Part shown: one piece after another, positions 51,904 through 59,874 of the stretch
How the letters are laid out: every line of letters starts with the position of its first letter
How positions within the stretch are numbered: position 1 is the stretch's first letter
Assembly (NCBI GenBank): GCA_015062655.1
Contig: SUUG01000001.1
Location: 1-64,000, forward strand
Reading direction: 5' to 3'
Length of the DNA stretch: 64,000 nucleotides
DNA from: Coriobacteriaceae bacterium
Lineage (GTDB): Bacteria; Actinomycetota; Coriobacteriia; Coriobacteriales; Coriobacteriaceae
Program-made: the position numbers and the translations under genes
The notes under the pieces: generated by a model
Seen by the model: the letters and a program-made list of their open reading frames with translations, nothing else
What the model was told of the DNA's origin: nothing
Database searches by the model: none

Positions 51904-52710
51904 ATGCGAGCTGAGCGCCCCTCGATGCCAGGGAGGGTGAATCCAGAAAGGCAGCGTCCGCTGGCGGTCAAGGCTGGGCGGGGATTCGAGAAGGAGGCCG
52001 GCGAGCTGGCCGATCGCCTGGGGGCGCCGCTACTGGCCGCCGATGACGCCTCCGATCCCGACGCGCTCATCCTGCATCGCGGGGCGGCGGGCCTCTCCCT
52101 TGCGGCCGACGGCATGGAGCTCCGTCAGGATTTCCGCGAGCTTCTGCCCCGGGTGCGACCCGACCGCCTGGCTCGTGAGCTGCTGGTTCGCGCGGTGCGC
52201 TTGAAGGGTCTCGCCGGGCCGCTGCGCGTGGTGGACGCCACGGCCGGCCTCGGCGAGGACGCCTTCATCATGGCCGCCTCCGGTGCGGAGGTGCTGCTCT
52301 GCGAGAGCGACCCCGTGATCTGCGCCCTGCTCGAGGACGCGCTCTCGCGTGCGGGCCGTGACCCTGAGCTCGCGCCCGTCGCCGCGCGCATGACCGTGCG
52401 CCCCGGCGACTCCCTTAAAACCCTCGCCGCGCTCGATGCGCCTCCCGATGTCGTCTACCTGGACCCGATGTTTCCCGAGCGCCGCAAGAGCGCGGCGGTG
52501 AAGAAGAAGTTCCAGCTCCTGCATCTGCTTGAGCGGCCCTGCGGCAACGGGGAGGAGCTCCTCGTGGCTGCGATCGACGCCGGCCCGCGGAAGGTGGTCG
52601 TCAAGCGTCCGGCCAAGGGGCCGCTGCTCGCCGGCCGGACGCCGAGCCACCGCGTCGCCGGCAAGGCGGTGCGCTTCGACTGCATCGCCCTGGCCCAGGC
52701 GGCGGGGTAG
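51904..52710 (+). CDS. rsmJ: 16S rRNA m2G1516 methyltransferase RsmJ-like
   Basis: This 268-residue protein shows the RsmJ signature. The SAM-binding region is RVVDATAGLGEDAFIMAASG near residue 118, the acidic loop is LLCESDPVICALLEDAL, and the catalytic motif is VVYLDPMFPERRKSAAVKKK near 184. The C-terminal region KVVVKRPAKGPLLAGRTPSH is also conserved. RsmJ methylates G1516 of 16S rRNA. The first ~25 residues are unusual and basic, so the true start may be a little downstream. It lies 15 bases after the broken doc gene and may be read from the same transcript. Confidence 0.85.
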   Translation: MRAERPSMPGRVNPERQRPLAVKAGRGFEKEAGELADRLGAPLLAADDASDPDALILHRGAAGLSLAADGMELRQDFRELLPRVRPDRLARELLVRAVRLKGLAGPLRVVDATAGLGEDAFIMAASGAEVLLCESDPVICALLEDALSRAGRDPELAPVAARMTVRPGDSLKTLAALDAPPDVVYLDPMFPERRKSAAVKKKFQLLHLLERPCGNGEELLVAAIDAGPRKVVVKRPAKGPLLAGRTPSHRVAGKAVRFDCIALAQAAG

Positions 52711-52857
52711 GGGATCGCGCACCGGGCGGCTTGAGTGTGCGACCCGTTGTGCTTCAGCACGGCCCTTGCCGCCCCCGTATGAGCTCCGGCATTGGCGGCG
52801 CGCTCCGTGCCTGCGATACAATGGCCTGCGATGCAACCGAAACGAAGGGAACTGCCC

Positions 52858-53277
52858 ATGATCAAGGAGCTCGTGCGCGACGAGGCGCTGCTCTCCACCC
52901 CCTGTGCGCCCGCGACCGCCGAGGATGCGGGCACGGCCCAGGACCTGCTCGACACCTTGGCTTCACTTGAGGACGCGGGCTGCCTCGCGGCCAACCAGAT
53001 CGGCGTCACCCGGGCTCTCTTCGCCTTCGAGGGCGATGACGGCACTCCCCAGGTTATGCTCAACCCAAAACTCGTGTTCGGGCTCGGACCGGGGCGCGTG
53101 CAGGAGGGCTGCATGACCCGCGACGAGGTGGTCACCGTGACGCGCCATATCAAGATCAAGGTCGATTTCGATGTGATCGAGGACGGCACCCTCAAGCACC
53201 GCCGCGGCGAGTTCGCCGGGTTCACGGCGCAGATGATCCAGCACATGATCGACCACTGCAAAGGGAAGCTGGTCTAG
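52858..53277 (+). CDS. Peptide deformylase-like protein lacking the catalytic glutamate
   Basis: This 139-residue protein is of the short PDF group. Motif 1 is GCLAANQIG (normally GxGxAAxQ). Motif 2 is QEGCMT (normally EGCLS), with the metal-binding Cys. Motif 3 is QHMIDH, where the usual HExDH glutamate is replaced by Met. The His and Cys ligands are retained, so it may still bind metal. Deformylases remove the formyl group from nascent proteins and need that Glu for catalysis. Loss of activity or a changed role is therefore likely. The ATG at 52858 follows AAGGGAAC. A canonical def gene presumably lies elsewhere. Confidence 0.72.
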   Translation: MIKELVRDEALLSTPCAPATAEDAGTAQDLLDTLASLEDAGCLAANQIGVTRALFAFEGDDGTPQVMLNPKLVFGLGPGRVQEGCMTRDEVVTVTRHIKIKVDFDVIEDGTLKHRRGEFAGFTAQMIQHMIDHCKGKLV

Positions 53278-53455
53278 CGGTCTGGGCGCGATAGAAGGCG
53301 TTCTCTTTCATGCTACCTACCTTTCGCAGGCATCATGTGACCGTTTACGGACGAGCAGGTAATCTGATTATCTAAAGACGTTTTATATTATCAATATATG
53401 TATTGTTTCGGAGAATGGATGGTTTGTTATATTTAATTGAAATCAGGAGGCTATC

Positions 53456-54098
53456 ATGAATCGTCATCATCTGCTATCTCGTCGCGATCTGACAATACTT
53501 ACTGGAGCTGTCGTCGCTAACACACTGATGAGAGCTCCTGCTAATGCGTATGGCGATGTCATTGAAGAAATAGGCGCGGATGTCAAACCGAATGGGTTTA
53601 CCGTATTTCGTGATGAACAGCTTGGTGTTGAGGTTTCAGTGTCAGGAGCCCTTGTATCCCCGGGCGATGAAGTTGAGATCCGCGTGGACGATGATACGTC
53701 GGTTGCCGTCTTATATCCTAACGGAGTCGTTACGATTGACGGCAAAGAGGCCTTCCAGATTTTTCCCAACCAGCACACAGAAACTCAGATTCTTAAGCGT
53801 AGATATTCTTGCGTAAAAATGAGTTCAAAGAGGTATAAAGTAAACCCTGACGCGGGGGGGCATCGCAATGATAGTGGGTGGTCTTGCTGCTGCAGGTCTC
53901 GGCCTCCCGTTCTCAGTCATTTATACAATCGTCAGCTCACTGATTGCTGCTGGCAGCCTGCATACGACGCCGTATCTTGAGACTATCAGCTACTATTGCG
54001 ATGGCCCACAGAAAAAAATGAGATATGTGACAAATTACTATACTGATGGATCATATCGAAAAATCAAGTTCACTCGTACTCATGAGACGCTGCTGTAG
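53456..54098 (+). pseudogene. Exported protein of unknown function, frame broken at a G tract
   Basis: The first frame from 53456 has a Tat-like signal (SRRDLTILTGAVVANTLMRA, cleavage near APANA). A ~100-residue beta-rich domain follows (EVEIRVDDDTSVAVLYPNG). At 53854-53860 seven G bases throw the frame. With six G the reading continues as GGIAMIVGGLAAAGLGLPFS, a hydrophobic Gly-rich segment, then ends ...KFTRTHETLL at 54098. No family was recognised. Either an assembly error or a phase-variable tract is possible. It is AT-richer than its neighbours and has a strong AGGAGG before the ATG. Confidence 0.6.
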
Positions 54099-54122
54099 GG
54101 TTCCATCTTGAGGGCGGGAGGG

Positions 54123-54554
54123 ATGATGCAGATGAAAGTTGCCAAGTCAGTACTGGTTGAGCTGCTGAGGCTTGCGCCTTTGATTGTGCTGCTTTTCATC
54201 TTCAGCATGAGAGGCGGTGATCTCCATAGCATCTTCGGCGATTCTCGGTGCCAAGGGATCCTCGTGCTTTCATTCATTTTGAGCGGAGTCGGTATCATCG
54301 GGCCGCTCCTCGATTCTCGGCTAGGATATCAGCCTCCTTGCGTGGATATTTCCCGGGCAAAACGTGCCGTGCTCATCGCCTTGTGTTTCATGCCGGTAGC
54401 GGTGGTCATCGTCTTCTCGGTGACAGGATTGATGACATCCGGAGGCGGCCCGGTGCGCGCCGCCGCGCAGGTGACCCTCATTCTATGCGCCTGCGTGACG
54501 GTTGCGTGCACCCTGCTCCTACGGTTGTCTCGCCCCGCCCCCGGCGCGCACTAG
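54123..54554 (+). CDS. Small membrane protein next to the frameshifted exported protein
   Basis: This 143-residue protein has about four hydrophobic segments (LAPLIVLLFIFSMRGG, GILVLSFILSGVGIIGPLL, VLIALCFMPVAVVIVFSVTG, VTLILCACVTVACTLLL). GGCGGGAGGG precedes several possible ATGs; 54123 is the first. It starts 24 bases after the exported gene, so the pair is probably an operon, e.g. a secreted factor and its immunity or transport partner. That is a guess. No family was recognised. Confidence 0.55.
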   Translation: MMQMKVAKSVLVELLRLAPLIVLLFIFSMRGGDLHSIFGDSRCQGILVLSFILSGVGIIGPLLDSRLGYQPPCVDISRAKRAVLIALCFMPVAVVIVFSVTGLMTSGGGPVRAAAQVTLILCACVTVACTLLLRLSRPAPGAH

Positions 54555-54619
54555 CGCCGGGAATCCGAACCATGGCCTCTTCGCCGCGCGATTCTGAGCC
54601 TTCGAAGGGCCTGCGCGCA

Positions 54620-54771
54620 GAAAAAGTCGATTGTAAGGGGAATTATCGGGACCTGCTCAGTACACTGTTGCATGATAAAGCACCCAACTGAGGAAACCTG
54701 ACCGTCTGATTGTGCAAAACGCGGGGCTACTCGGTGCCTGCTCAAAAATCCCCCTACAATCGATCTTTTTC
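54620..54771. mobile_element. MITE-like element, about 150 bp
   Basis: GAAAAAGTCGATTGTAAGGG at 54620-54639, continuing to 54644, pairs in inverse with 54746-54771. There are about three differences over 25 positions. The inner bases GACCTGCTC and GCCTGCTC extend the symmetry weakly. No coding sequence lies between. Such a size and structure fit a non-autonomous transposable element. Confidence 0.5.
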
Positions 54772-54795
54772 TAAGAACAACCCCCTACGCACATG

Positions 54796-54831
54796 AAAAA
54801 CGGGCCCGGAAGCGCAGCGCTTCCGGGCCCG
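54796..54831 (-). terminator. Rho-independent terminator for the minus-strand holin-family gene
   Basis: CGGGCCCGGAAGCG and CGCTTCCGGGCCCG form a perfect stem. Read on the minus strand it is followed by TTTTTC. It lies 30 bases past the stop of the gene at 54862. Confidence 0.88.
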
Positions 54832-54861
54832 CAGCGTGCAATCACGCGGTCGGGGCGGCGG

Positions 54862-55230
54862 TTAGTCCTCCTCGGCGGCCGTGACGCCGAAAATCGAGCA
54901 GGCGATGCTGATGACGATCGATCCGAAAAACGCGGCGAAGAAGCCGGAGATCGAAATGCCGGCGCCGAGGAGGTTCCGCGACAGCCAGCTTGCGAGCATG
55001 AGCATGAAACCGTTGATGACCAGCTGGAAGAGTCCGAGGGTGATGATGTTCACCGGAATCGAGATGAAGCTGATGATCGGCCGCACGAACGAGTTCACCA
55101 CGCCGAGGAACAGGGCGACGAAGATGTAGGCGATCCAGGGGTCGGAGCCGTAGGGGTCGATTCCGGGTACGATGAACGTAGCGATAGCTACGGCAAGCGC
55201 GGTGAGCAGGGTGTTCAGGACAAAGCGCAT
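54862..55230 (-). CDS. Phage-holin-superfamily (PF04020) membrane protein
   Basis: This 122-residue protein has four membrane helices. The conserved block reads FLGVVNSFVRPIISFISIPV followed by NIITLGLFQLVING, diagnostic of the PF04020 (Phage_holin_4_2, YvlD-like) family. The name is misleading; these are mostly chromosomal integral membrane proteins of unknown function, some linked to envelope stress. GAGAGGAACC lies before the ATG on the minus strand. It is a single-gene unit. Confidence 0.87.
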   Translation of the reverse strand: MRFVLNTLLTALAVAIATFIVPGIDPYGSDPWIAYIFVALFLGVVNSFVRPIISFISIPVNIITLGLFQLVINGFMLMLASWLSRNLLGAGISISGFFAAFFGSIVISIACSIFGVTAAEED

Positions 55231-55329
55231 GAGGGTTCCTCTCTGTGGCGCGCATAAGCGCTAGTATGGAGACGACGTATTCTTATATTCCCATATGTCA
55301 CGTGGGCTATACGCAGGGGAGGGTGAAAC

Positions 55330-56349
55330 GTGCCTATGAATGCGGGGTCGGAAGCGCCGGATGCTGCGCTGCCCCATGCCGGTCGAGATGGGTCGCGAGA
55401 GCTCGCCCTCTTCATCTTCAACACCGATGTCCGCCTGTATCTATACGGGGATGCTGCCGATGAGCTGGACGCGGCCCTCATCGCCTGCCGCGACCGCTGC
55501 CTCTTCTTCGAGCGTGCGCTCTCTCGCACGCGCCCGGATTCCGATATCTCGCGCGCGCACGCGGCCTCGCCCGCGCCCGTGGCCGTGGAGCCTGAGACCG
55601 CGGAGCTGTGCCGCCTGGGCATCGAGTACGGTGCGCGCTCCGAGGGGCGCTTCGACATCACGATGGGCACCATCACGTCGCTGTGGGATTTCCACGCGGG
55701 CGTCGTCCCCTCCCGCCTCGCGCTCGCCCGCGCGCTGCCGCACGTGGGCGCCGGTCGCATCCGGCTCGGCGAGGACGCCTCCGGCCGCCCGACCATCGCG
55801 ATCGAGGACCCGAAGACCATCCTCGACCTGGGCGGCATCGCCAAGGGCCATATCGCCGACGACCTGGCGCGGCTGCTGCGGGCCCGCGGCATCGGGCGGT
55901 TCGTCTTGAACCTCGGGGGCAACGTGCTGGTCGGCGGGGGCCGGCCGGAGGAGCTCGGCGGCGGGGCCTGGCGGATCGGCATCGTGAACCCGCGCGACCC
56001 GTCGCATCACCGCGCGATCGTCGACATCGCGGACGGCTCGGTGGTCACGAGCGGTCTGCACGAGCGTCGCTTCACGCGCGGCGGCGTCACCTACCACCAC
56101 ATCCTCGACCCCGCGACGGGCATGCCGGCGAAGACGGACCTCGTGAGCGCCACGATCGTCTCGCGCCGCTCGATCGACGGCGACGGCTACTCCACCGCCG
56201 CCCTCATGATGGGCGCCGACGCCGCCCGCTCCTTCTTCGAGGGCGTCGACGGGGTCGAGACCGTGCTGATCACCGACCGCGACGAGGTCATATGGACGGA
56301 CGGCCTCTCGGACGCGCTCTCGTTCATACCCACCTTGCCCGAACTGTGA
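55330..56349 (+). CDS. apbE: FAD:protein FMN transferase (ApbE)
   Basis: This 339-residue protein has the ApbE fold. RSEGRFDITMGTITSLWDFH is in the N-terminal third. AIEDPKTILDLGGIAKGHIA lies near residue 165, and LNLGGNVLVGGG near 200. The metal- and flavin-binding region is YHHILDPATGMPAKTDLVSA near 263, and DGYSTAALMMGAD follows. ApbE attaches FMN to Thr in flavoproteins such as RnfG/RnfD or extracellular reductases. There is no lipoprotein signal, so it should act in the cytoplasm or reach the outside another way. GTG at 55330 follows GGGGAGGGTG; ATG at 55336 is the alternative. Confidence 0.9.
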   Translation: MPMNAGSEAPDAALPHAGRDGSRELALFIFNTDVRLYLYGDAADELDAALIACRDRCLFFERALSRTRPDSDISRAHAASPAPVAVEPETAELCRLGIEYGARSEGRFDITMGTITSLWDFHAGVVPSRLALARALPHVGAGRIRLGEDASGRPTIAIEDPKTILDLGGIAKGHIADDLARLLRARGIGRFVLNLGGNVLVGGGRPEELGGGAWRIGIVNPRDPSHHRAIVDIADGSVVTSGLHERRFTRGGVTYHHILDPATGMPAKTDLVSATIVSRRSIDGDGYSTAALMMGADAARSFFEGVDGVETVLITDRDEVIWTDGLSDALSFIPTLPEL

Positions 56350-56461
56350 GGCCGCGGCACTTTAGTGCAGTAGTGTGCTACACTCTGACCGTGCTGACGG
56401 GGCAGGTGGAGCATCTGTCGCCCCGGAGCCTGTAACACCATCGGACCGGGCGGTTGCTGTG

Positions 56462-56752
56462 ATGAATATAGAGAAGATGTACGAGCGCGCCGATGTCGAC
56501 CAGCTCGTCGACGCCTTCCTCACGTTGGGCTCGAAAGACGACGTCCGCGCGTTCCTGACGGACCTGTGCACCCCGCGCGAGATCTGCGATTTCGCCCAGC
56601 GCCTCTCGGTGGCGCGCTACCTGGACGAGGGCGAGCCCTACGTGGAGGTCCAGTCCCGCACCGGCGCCTCGTCCACCACGGTGAGCCGCGTCTCGAAGGC
56701 CCTGAACGGGGAATGGGGAGGCTACCGCCGCGTCCTCATCGAGCGCGCGTAG
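56462..56752 (+). CDS. YerC/YecD-family TrpR-like regulator
   Basis: This 96-residue protein matches the YerC/TrpR group: DQLVDAFLTLGSKDDVRAFL, then LCTPREICDFAQRLSVARYL, and the recognition helix SRTGASSTTVSRVSKALNGE. These small helical DNA-binding proteins resemble the Trp repressor but usually lack the tryptophan pocket. Their targets are poorly known. The upstream frame is open from 56375 but not coding in style; the ATG at 56462 fits the family. A terminator follows, so it is a single-gene unit. Confidence 0.85.
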   Translation: MNIEKMYERADVDQLVDAFLTLGSKDDVRAFLTDLCTPREICDFAQRLSVARYLDEGEPYVEVQSRTGASSTTVSRVSKALNGEWGGYRRVLIERA

Positions 56753-56777
56753 GCGCGCGACATCCCGGCGGCCCTGC

Positions 56778-56807
56778 GGCCCGTCCCTTCGGGGGCGGGC
56801 CTTTTTG
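56778..56807 (+). terminator. Rho-independent terminator after the TrpR-like gene
   Basis: GGCCCGTCCC-TTCG-GGGGCGGGCC followed by TTTTTG, with the stable TTCG tetraloop. Confidence 0.9.
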
Positions 56808-56886
56808 TCGCATCGGCGCACCGGGCGCGGCTGTGTCCGCGCGCCTCGGTAAGATAGGGGTCAAGAAGACGAGGGTCGGAGGTCCC

Positions 56887-59874
56887 ATGGCAATTCACAT
56901 TTATCCGGCGGATCCCGTCGCCGCGATCGGCGCTGAGGAGATCGAGCTCGTGGCGGGCGCCGTCCGTGCGACCGGCCGCGTCGTGCTGCTCGCGCCCTCC
57001 GCGGCCGCGCGCGCCGCCGTCCGCCGCGAGCTCGCGGGCGCGGGCGTCGGTCTGGGGGTCGAGGTCCTGACGGTGGACGCTTGGATCGGCGCGCTGTGGG
57101 AGCTTCTGGGAGACGGCCGCCGCATCGCAGCACCGCTCGAGCGCCAGCTGCTGATGGCCGAGGTTATGGCCGGCGTCCCAGACGAGGGGCTCGCCCCGCT
57201 GCGGCGCAACCCCGGGACCGTGCGGCTCCTCGCGAGCATGGCGGCCGAGCTGCTGCCCTATCTGCCCTGCAGCAGCTCTGACCTCGAAGCATCCAAGCAG
57301 GCCATATTCTCCCTGCTCAAGGCATACAAAAAGCGACTATCAGCCGCCGGGCTCATCGAGGCCTGCGACGCCGCTCGCCTGCTGGGCGAGACCATGGGCT
57401 CGCCGCTTCCGAGCCTCGCGCGCTGGGTGGCCCTGCGCGATATCGATCGGTTGCCGGCTTTCGCGCAGGATCTGCTCAACGCCTGCGCGCGCGGGGGCGA
57501 AGTCGTCTGGCTGCTCGATACGGAGCGCGACGCCGCCGTGGGCGCCGCGATCGAGGAGGCCGCGGCGGCGGCGGGGCTTCCCGTGGAGCGCCGCCGCGGC
57601 CGCGGCCTCTTGAGGCAGGCGCCCCCGCTCCCGCGCGAGCTGAGCTTCCTCGAGGTCGCGGGCCCGCACGCGCGCGACCGCGCCTACGCGGAGCAGATCG
57701 CGTCGCTGGCCGACGGCGGCGCCTCCAAGATCGCGGTCGTCGCCCCGGCGGCGGGCGCGCTGTTCGAGGCCCTGGCGCCGCGGCTGGCCGCCTTGGGCAT
57801 CGCAGGCGAGGTCTCCCGCCGCGTCCGCTTCGGTGAGACCGCCGCGGGCCGGCAGCTCGCCGCGCTCTCAGACCTCGGGCAGCGCCTGATCGAGGCCCGG
57901 GAGGGCCGTGCGGACGACGCTCTTTGGTGGCCCGCGCCCGAGGCCGTCGACTGGCTGTACAGCCCGCTGTCGGGGGCGGGCGCCCGCGAGGCGCGTGACC
58001 TCGACCGCCGCCTGCGCCAGACCCGCCCGATCGGGGCGGAGGGGCTCATGCGCCAGCTCCAAAGCATCCAGGGCCGCGTGACGGCCGCCCGCGCCAAACT
58101 CGACCCTGATCACCCGTTCGCCTCCGTGCCGGCGCCCGCGGCCGACGTCCTTGCGCACCTCATGCGGGGGCGCCCTGTCTCGGCTTGCAAGGCCATGCTC
58201 TCGGTCGCGGAGGCGAGCCCCGCCTCGGCGTTCGGCACCGCCGACGGCGCCGCGCGGGCCCGGGCCGAGCGCGCGGTCCTCGAGCGCGCGATCGAGGTCC
58301 TCGGCACCGAGGCCCGCTCGCTCGGCGTGAGCCAGGCCACGGCCCTCAGCGCCCTTGACGGCCTCGCGGTGAGCGTCCCCGTCGAGCTCGCGGTGCCCGG
58401 CGCCCGGGCGCGGGCCCGCTTCCTCACCCCCGCTGAGGCCGCCTGCCTGCCCGCCGGCTCCGTGCCGGCCCTCGCCTCGTTCGAGATGGACATCGCGGGG
58501 TACCCGCTCGCGCACGAGGAGGGCGCCCTTCCCGCGCTGGCCGCCGAGCTCGGTGCCGCCGCCCGGGTCGTCGAGCCCATCGCCTGCCAGCGGGCCCGTT
58601 TCGCCCGCATGCTCGCCGCCGCGGCGGGCCCGGTCGTCTTGGGCCGCGTCACGCACGATCGCCAGGCCAAGGACGTCTATCCGGCGGCTATCTGGACGGA
58701 GCTTCGCGCCCGCGCCGAAGCGGCGGGCGCCCCGGCGTGCCGCGCGGTCGGGGAGGGCCGGGTCGCCGACGACCTCGACCCGGCGTCCGGAGCCGGCCGC
58801 GCCGTCCGCCGCGAAGCCTGCCTGCCCCCGCAGGAGCTCTCGCCCGGCGCCCTTCCGTACCTCGTGCTGCGTCAGCGCGATCCGGCCGCCCCCGAGGGCA
58901 CGGGGCCGCTCGTCTTGCGGCAGCTCTCCGCGTCGCAGATCGAGTCCTACCTCTCCTGCCCGCTGTGCTGGTTCATCTCGAACCGCGTGCGTCCCGCCTC
59001 CCTCGACGCGGGGTTCGGCGGCATGGAGAAGGGCAACTTCGTCCACGACGTCCTCCACCGGTTCCAGCAGGTCCTCGCCGAGCGGGGCATCGAGCGCGTG
59101 CGCCGCGACTCCCTCGAGGAGTCCCTGCGCATCCTGCGCGAGGTCTTCCAGACGGTGGCCGGGGAGCACGCGCGCGGCAAGACCGCGAGCTCGGCCGCCC
59201 TCGTGCCGCTCTCGGCGGCGGAGCGCCTCGAGCTCGCCGATCTGCTGCCCCAGCTCGAGCGCGTGATCCGCGCCGAGGCCCCGGCGCTTGCCCCCTTCAT
59301 CCCGCGCTACCTCGAGTTCTCCTTCAACGGCCTGGGCGTGAGCTACGCGGGCCGCCCCCTCGGCGGCCGCATCGACCGCGTGGACGTCGACGCCTGCGGC
59401 CGCGCGGTCGTGATCGACTACAAGCACCGCTCGGGGGCCGCGCAGTTCAGGCTCTCCGACCCCACGGTCGTCGACGCCAGGACGGGCACCGCGCCGGGCG
59501 ACGACGCCGACTGGGTCCCCGAGCACACGCAGACCCTCATCTACGCGCAGGCGCTGCGCCGGGCCGACCTAGACCTCGACCCCCAGGGCGCCCTCTACTT
59601 CACCACCAAGGGGTCCCCGGGCTTCCAGGGCGCCGTCGCGGCCGGCTTGACCGAGGTGGAACCCGGCGACGGCCACGTGCCCGGCCTCAAGGCGGGGTTC
59701 CCCCACGAGGAGGAGGGCGGCACCCTCACGTTCGACGCCCTGCTCGACCGCGTCGAGGAGGTCGTGTCCCGGCGGCTTGACGCCCTCGAGGCCGGCGACA
59801 TCCGTGCGGCGGCCGAGGAGCGCCCCTCCTGTGCGCACAACCACGATCTAGGCTTCACGAGGAGGGACGCATAG
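56887..59874 (+). CDS. addB: AddB-type subunit of the AddAB double-strand-break nuclease
   Basis: This 995-residue protein is the B partner of AddAB, which processes broken DNA ends for RecA. The N-terminal two-thirds is a degenerate helicase without a Walker A lysine (only VVLLAPSAAARAAV at the expected spot). The C-terminal third is a PD-(D/E)XK nuclease: LSASQIESYLSCPLCWFISN near 680-700, GNFVHDVLHRF, the catalytic GGRIDRVD (826-833, D830) and VVIDYK (D844, K846), and TQTLIYAQALRRADLDL. Cysteines in SCPLC and a final SCAHN could hold the Fe-S cluster. addA begins directly after the stop. Ala/Arg-rich, very GC-rich coding. Confidence 0.86.
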   Translation: MAIHIYPADPVAAIGAEEIELVAGAVRATGRVVLLAPSAAARAAVRRELAGAGVGLGVEVLTVDAWIGALWELLGDGRRIAAPLERQLLMAEVMAGVPDEGLAPLRRNPGTVRLLASMAAELLPYLPCSSSDLEASKQAIFSLLKAYKKRLSAAGLIEACDAARLLGETMGSPLPSLARWVALRDIDRLPAFAQDLLNACARGGEVVWLLDTERDAAVGAAIEEAAAAAGLPVERRRGRGLLRQAPPLPRELSFLEVAGPHARDRAYAEQIASLADGGASKIAVVAPAAGALFEALAPRLAALGIAGEVSRRVRFGETAAGRQLAALSDLGQRLIEAREGRADDALWWPAPEAVDWLYSPLSGAGAREARDLDRRLRQTRPIGAEGLMRQLQSIQGRVTAARAKLDPDHPFASVPAPAADVLAHLMRGRPVSACKAMLSVAEASPASAFGTADGAARARAERAVLERAIEVLGTEARSLGVSQATALSALDGLAVSVPVELAVPGARARARFLTPAEAACLPAGSVPALASFEMDIAGYPLAHEEGALPALAAELGAAARVVEPIACQRARFARMLAAAAGPVVLGRVTHDRQAKDVYPAAIWTELRARAEAAGAPACRAVGEGRVADDLDPASGAGRAVRREACLPPQELSPGALPYLVLRQRDPAAPEGTGPLVLRQLSASQIESYLSCPLCWFISNRVRPASLDAGFGGMEKGNFVHDVLHRFQQVLAERGIERVRRDSLEESLRILREVFQTVAGEHARGKTASSAALVPLSAAERLELADLLPQLERVIRAEAPALAPFIPRYLEFSFNGLGVSYAGRPLGGRIDRVDVDACGRAVVIDYKHRSGAAQFRLSDPTVVDARTGTAPGDDADWVPEHTQTLIYAQALRRADLDLDPQGALYFTTKGSPGFQGAVAAGLTEVEPGDGHVPGLKAGFPHEEEGGTLTFDALLDRVEEVVSRRLDALEAGDIRAAAEERPSCAHNHDLGFTRRDA

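Noticed and set aside
56566-56886. Upstream extension of the addB frame.
   Set aside because: It runs through the TrpR-like gene and a strong terminator; the ATG at 56887 is the plausible start.
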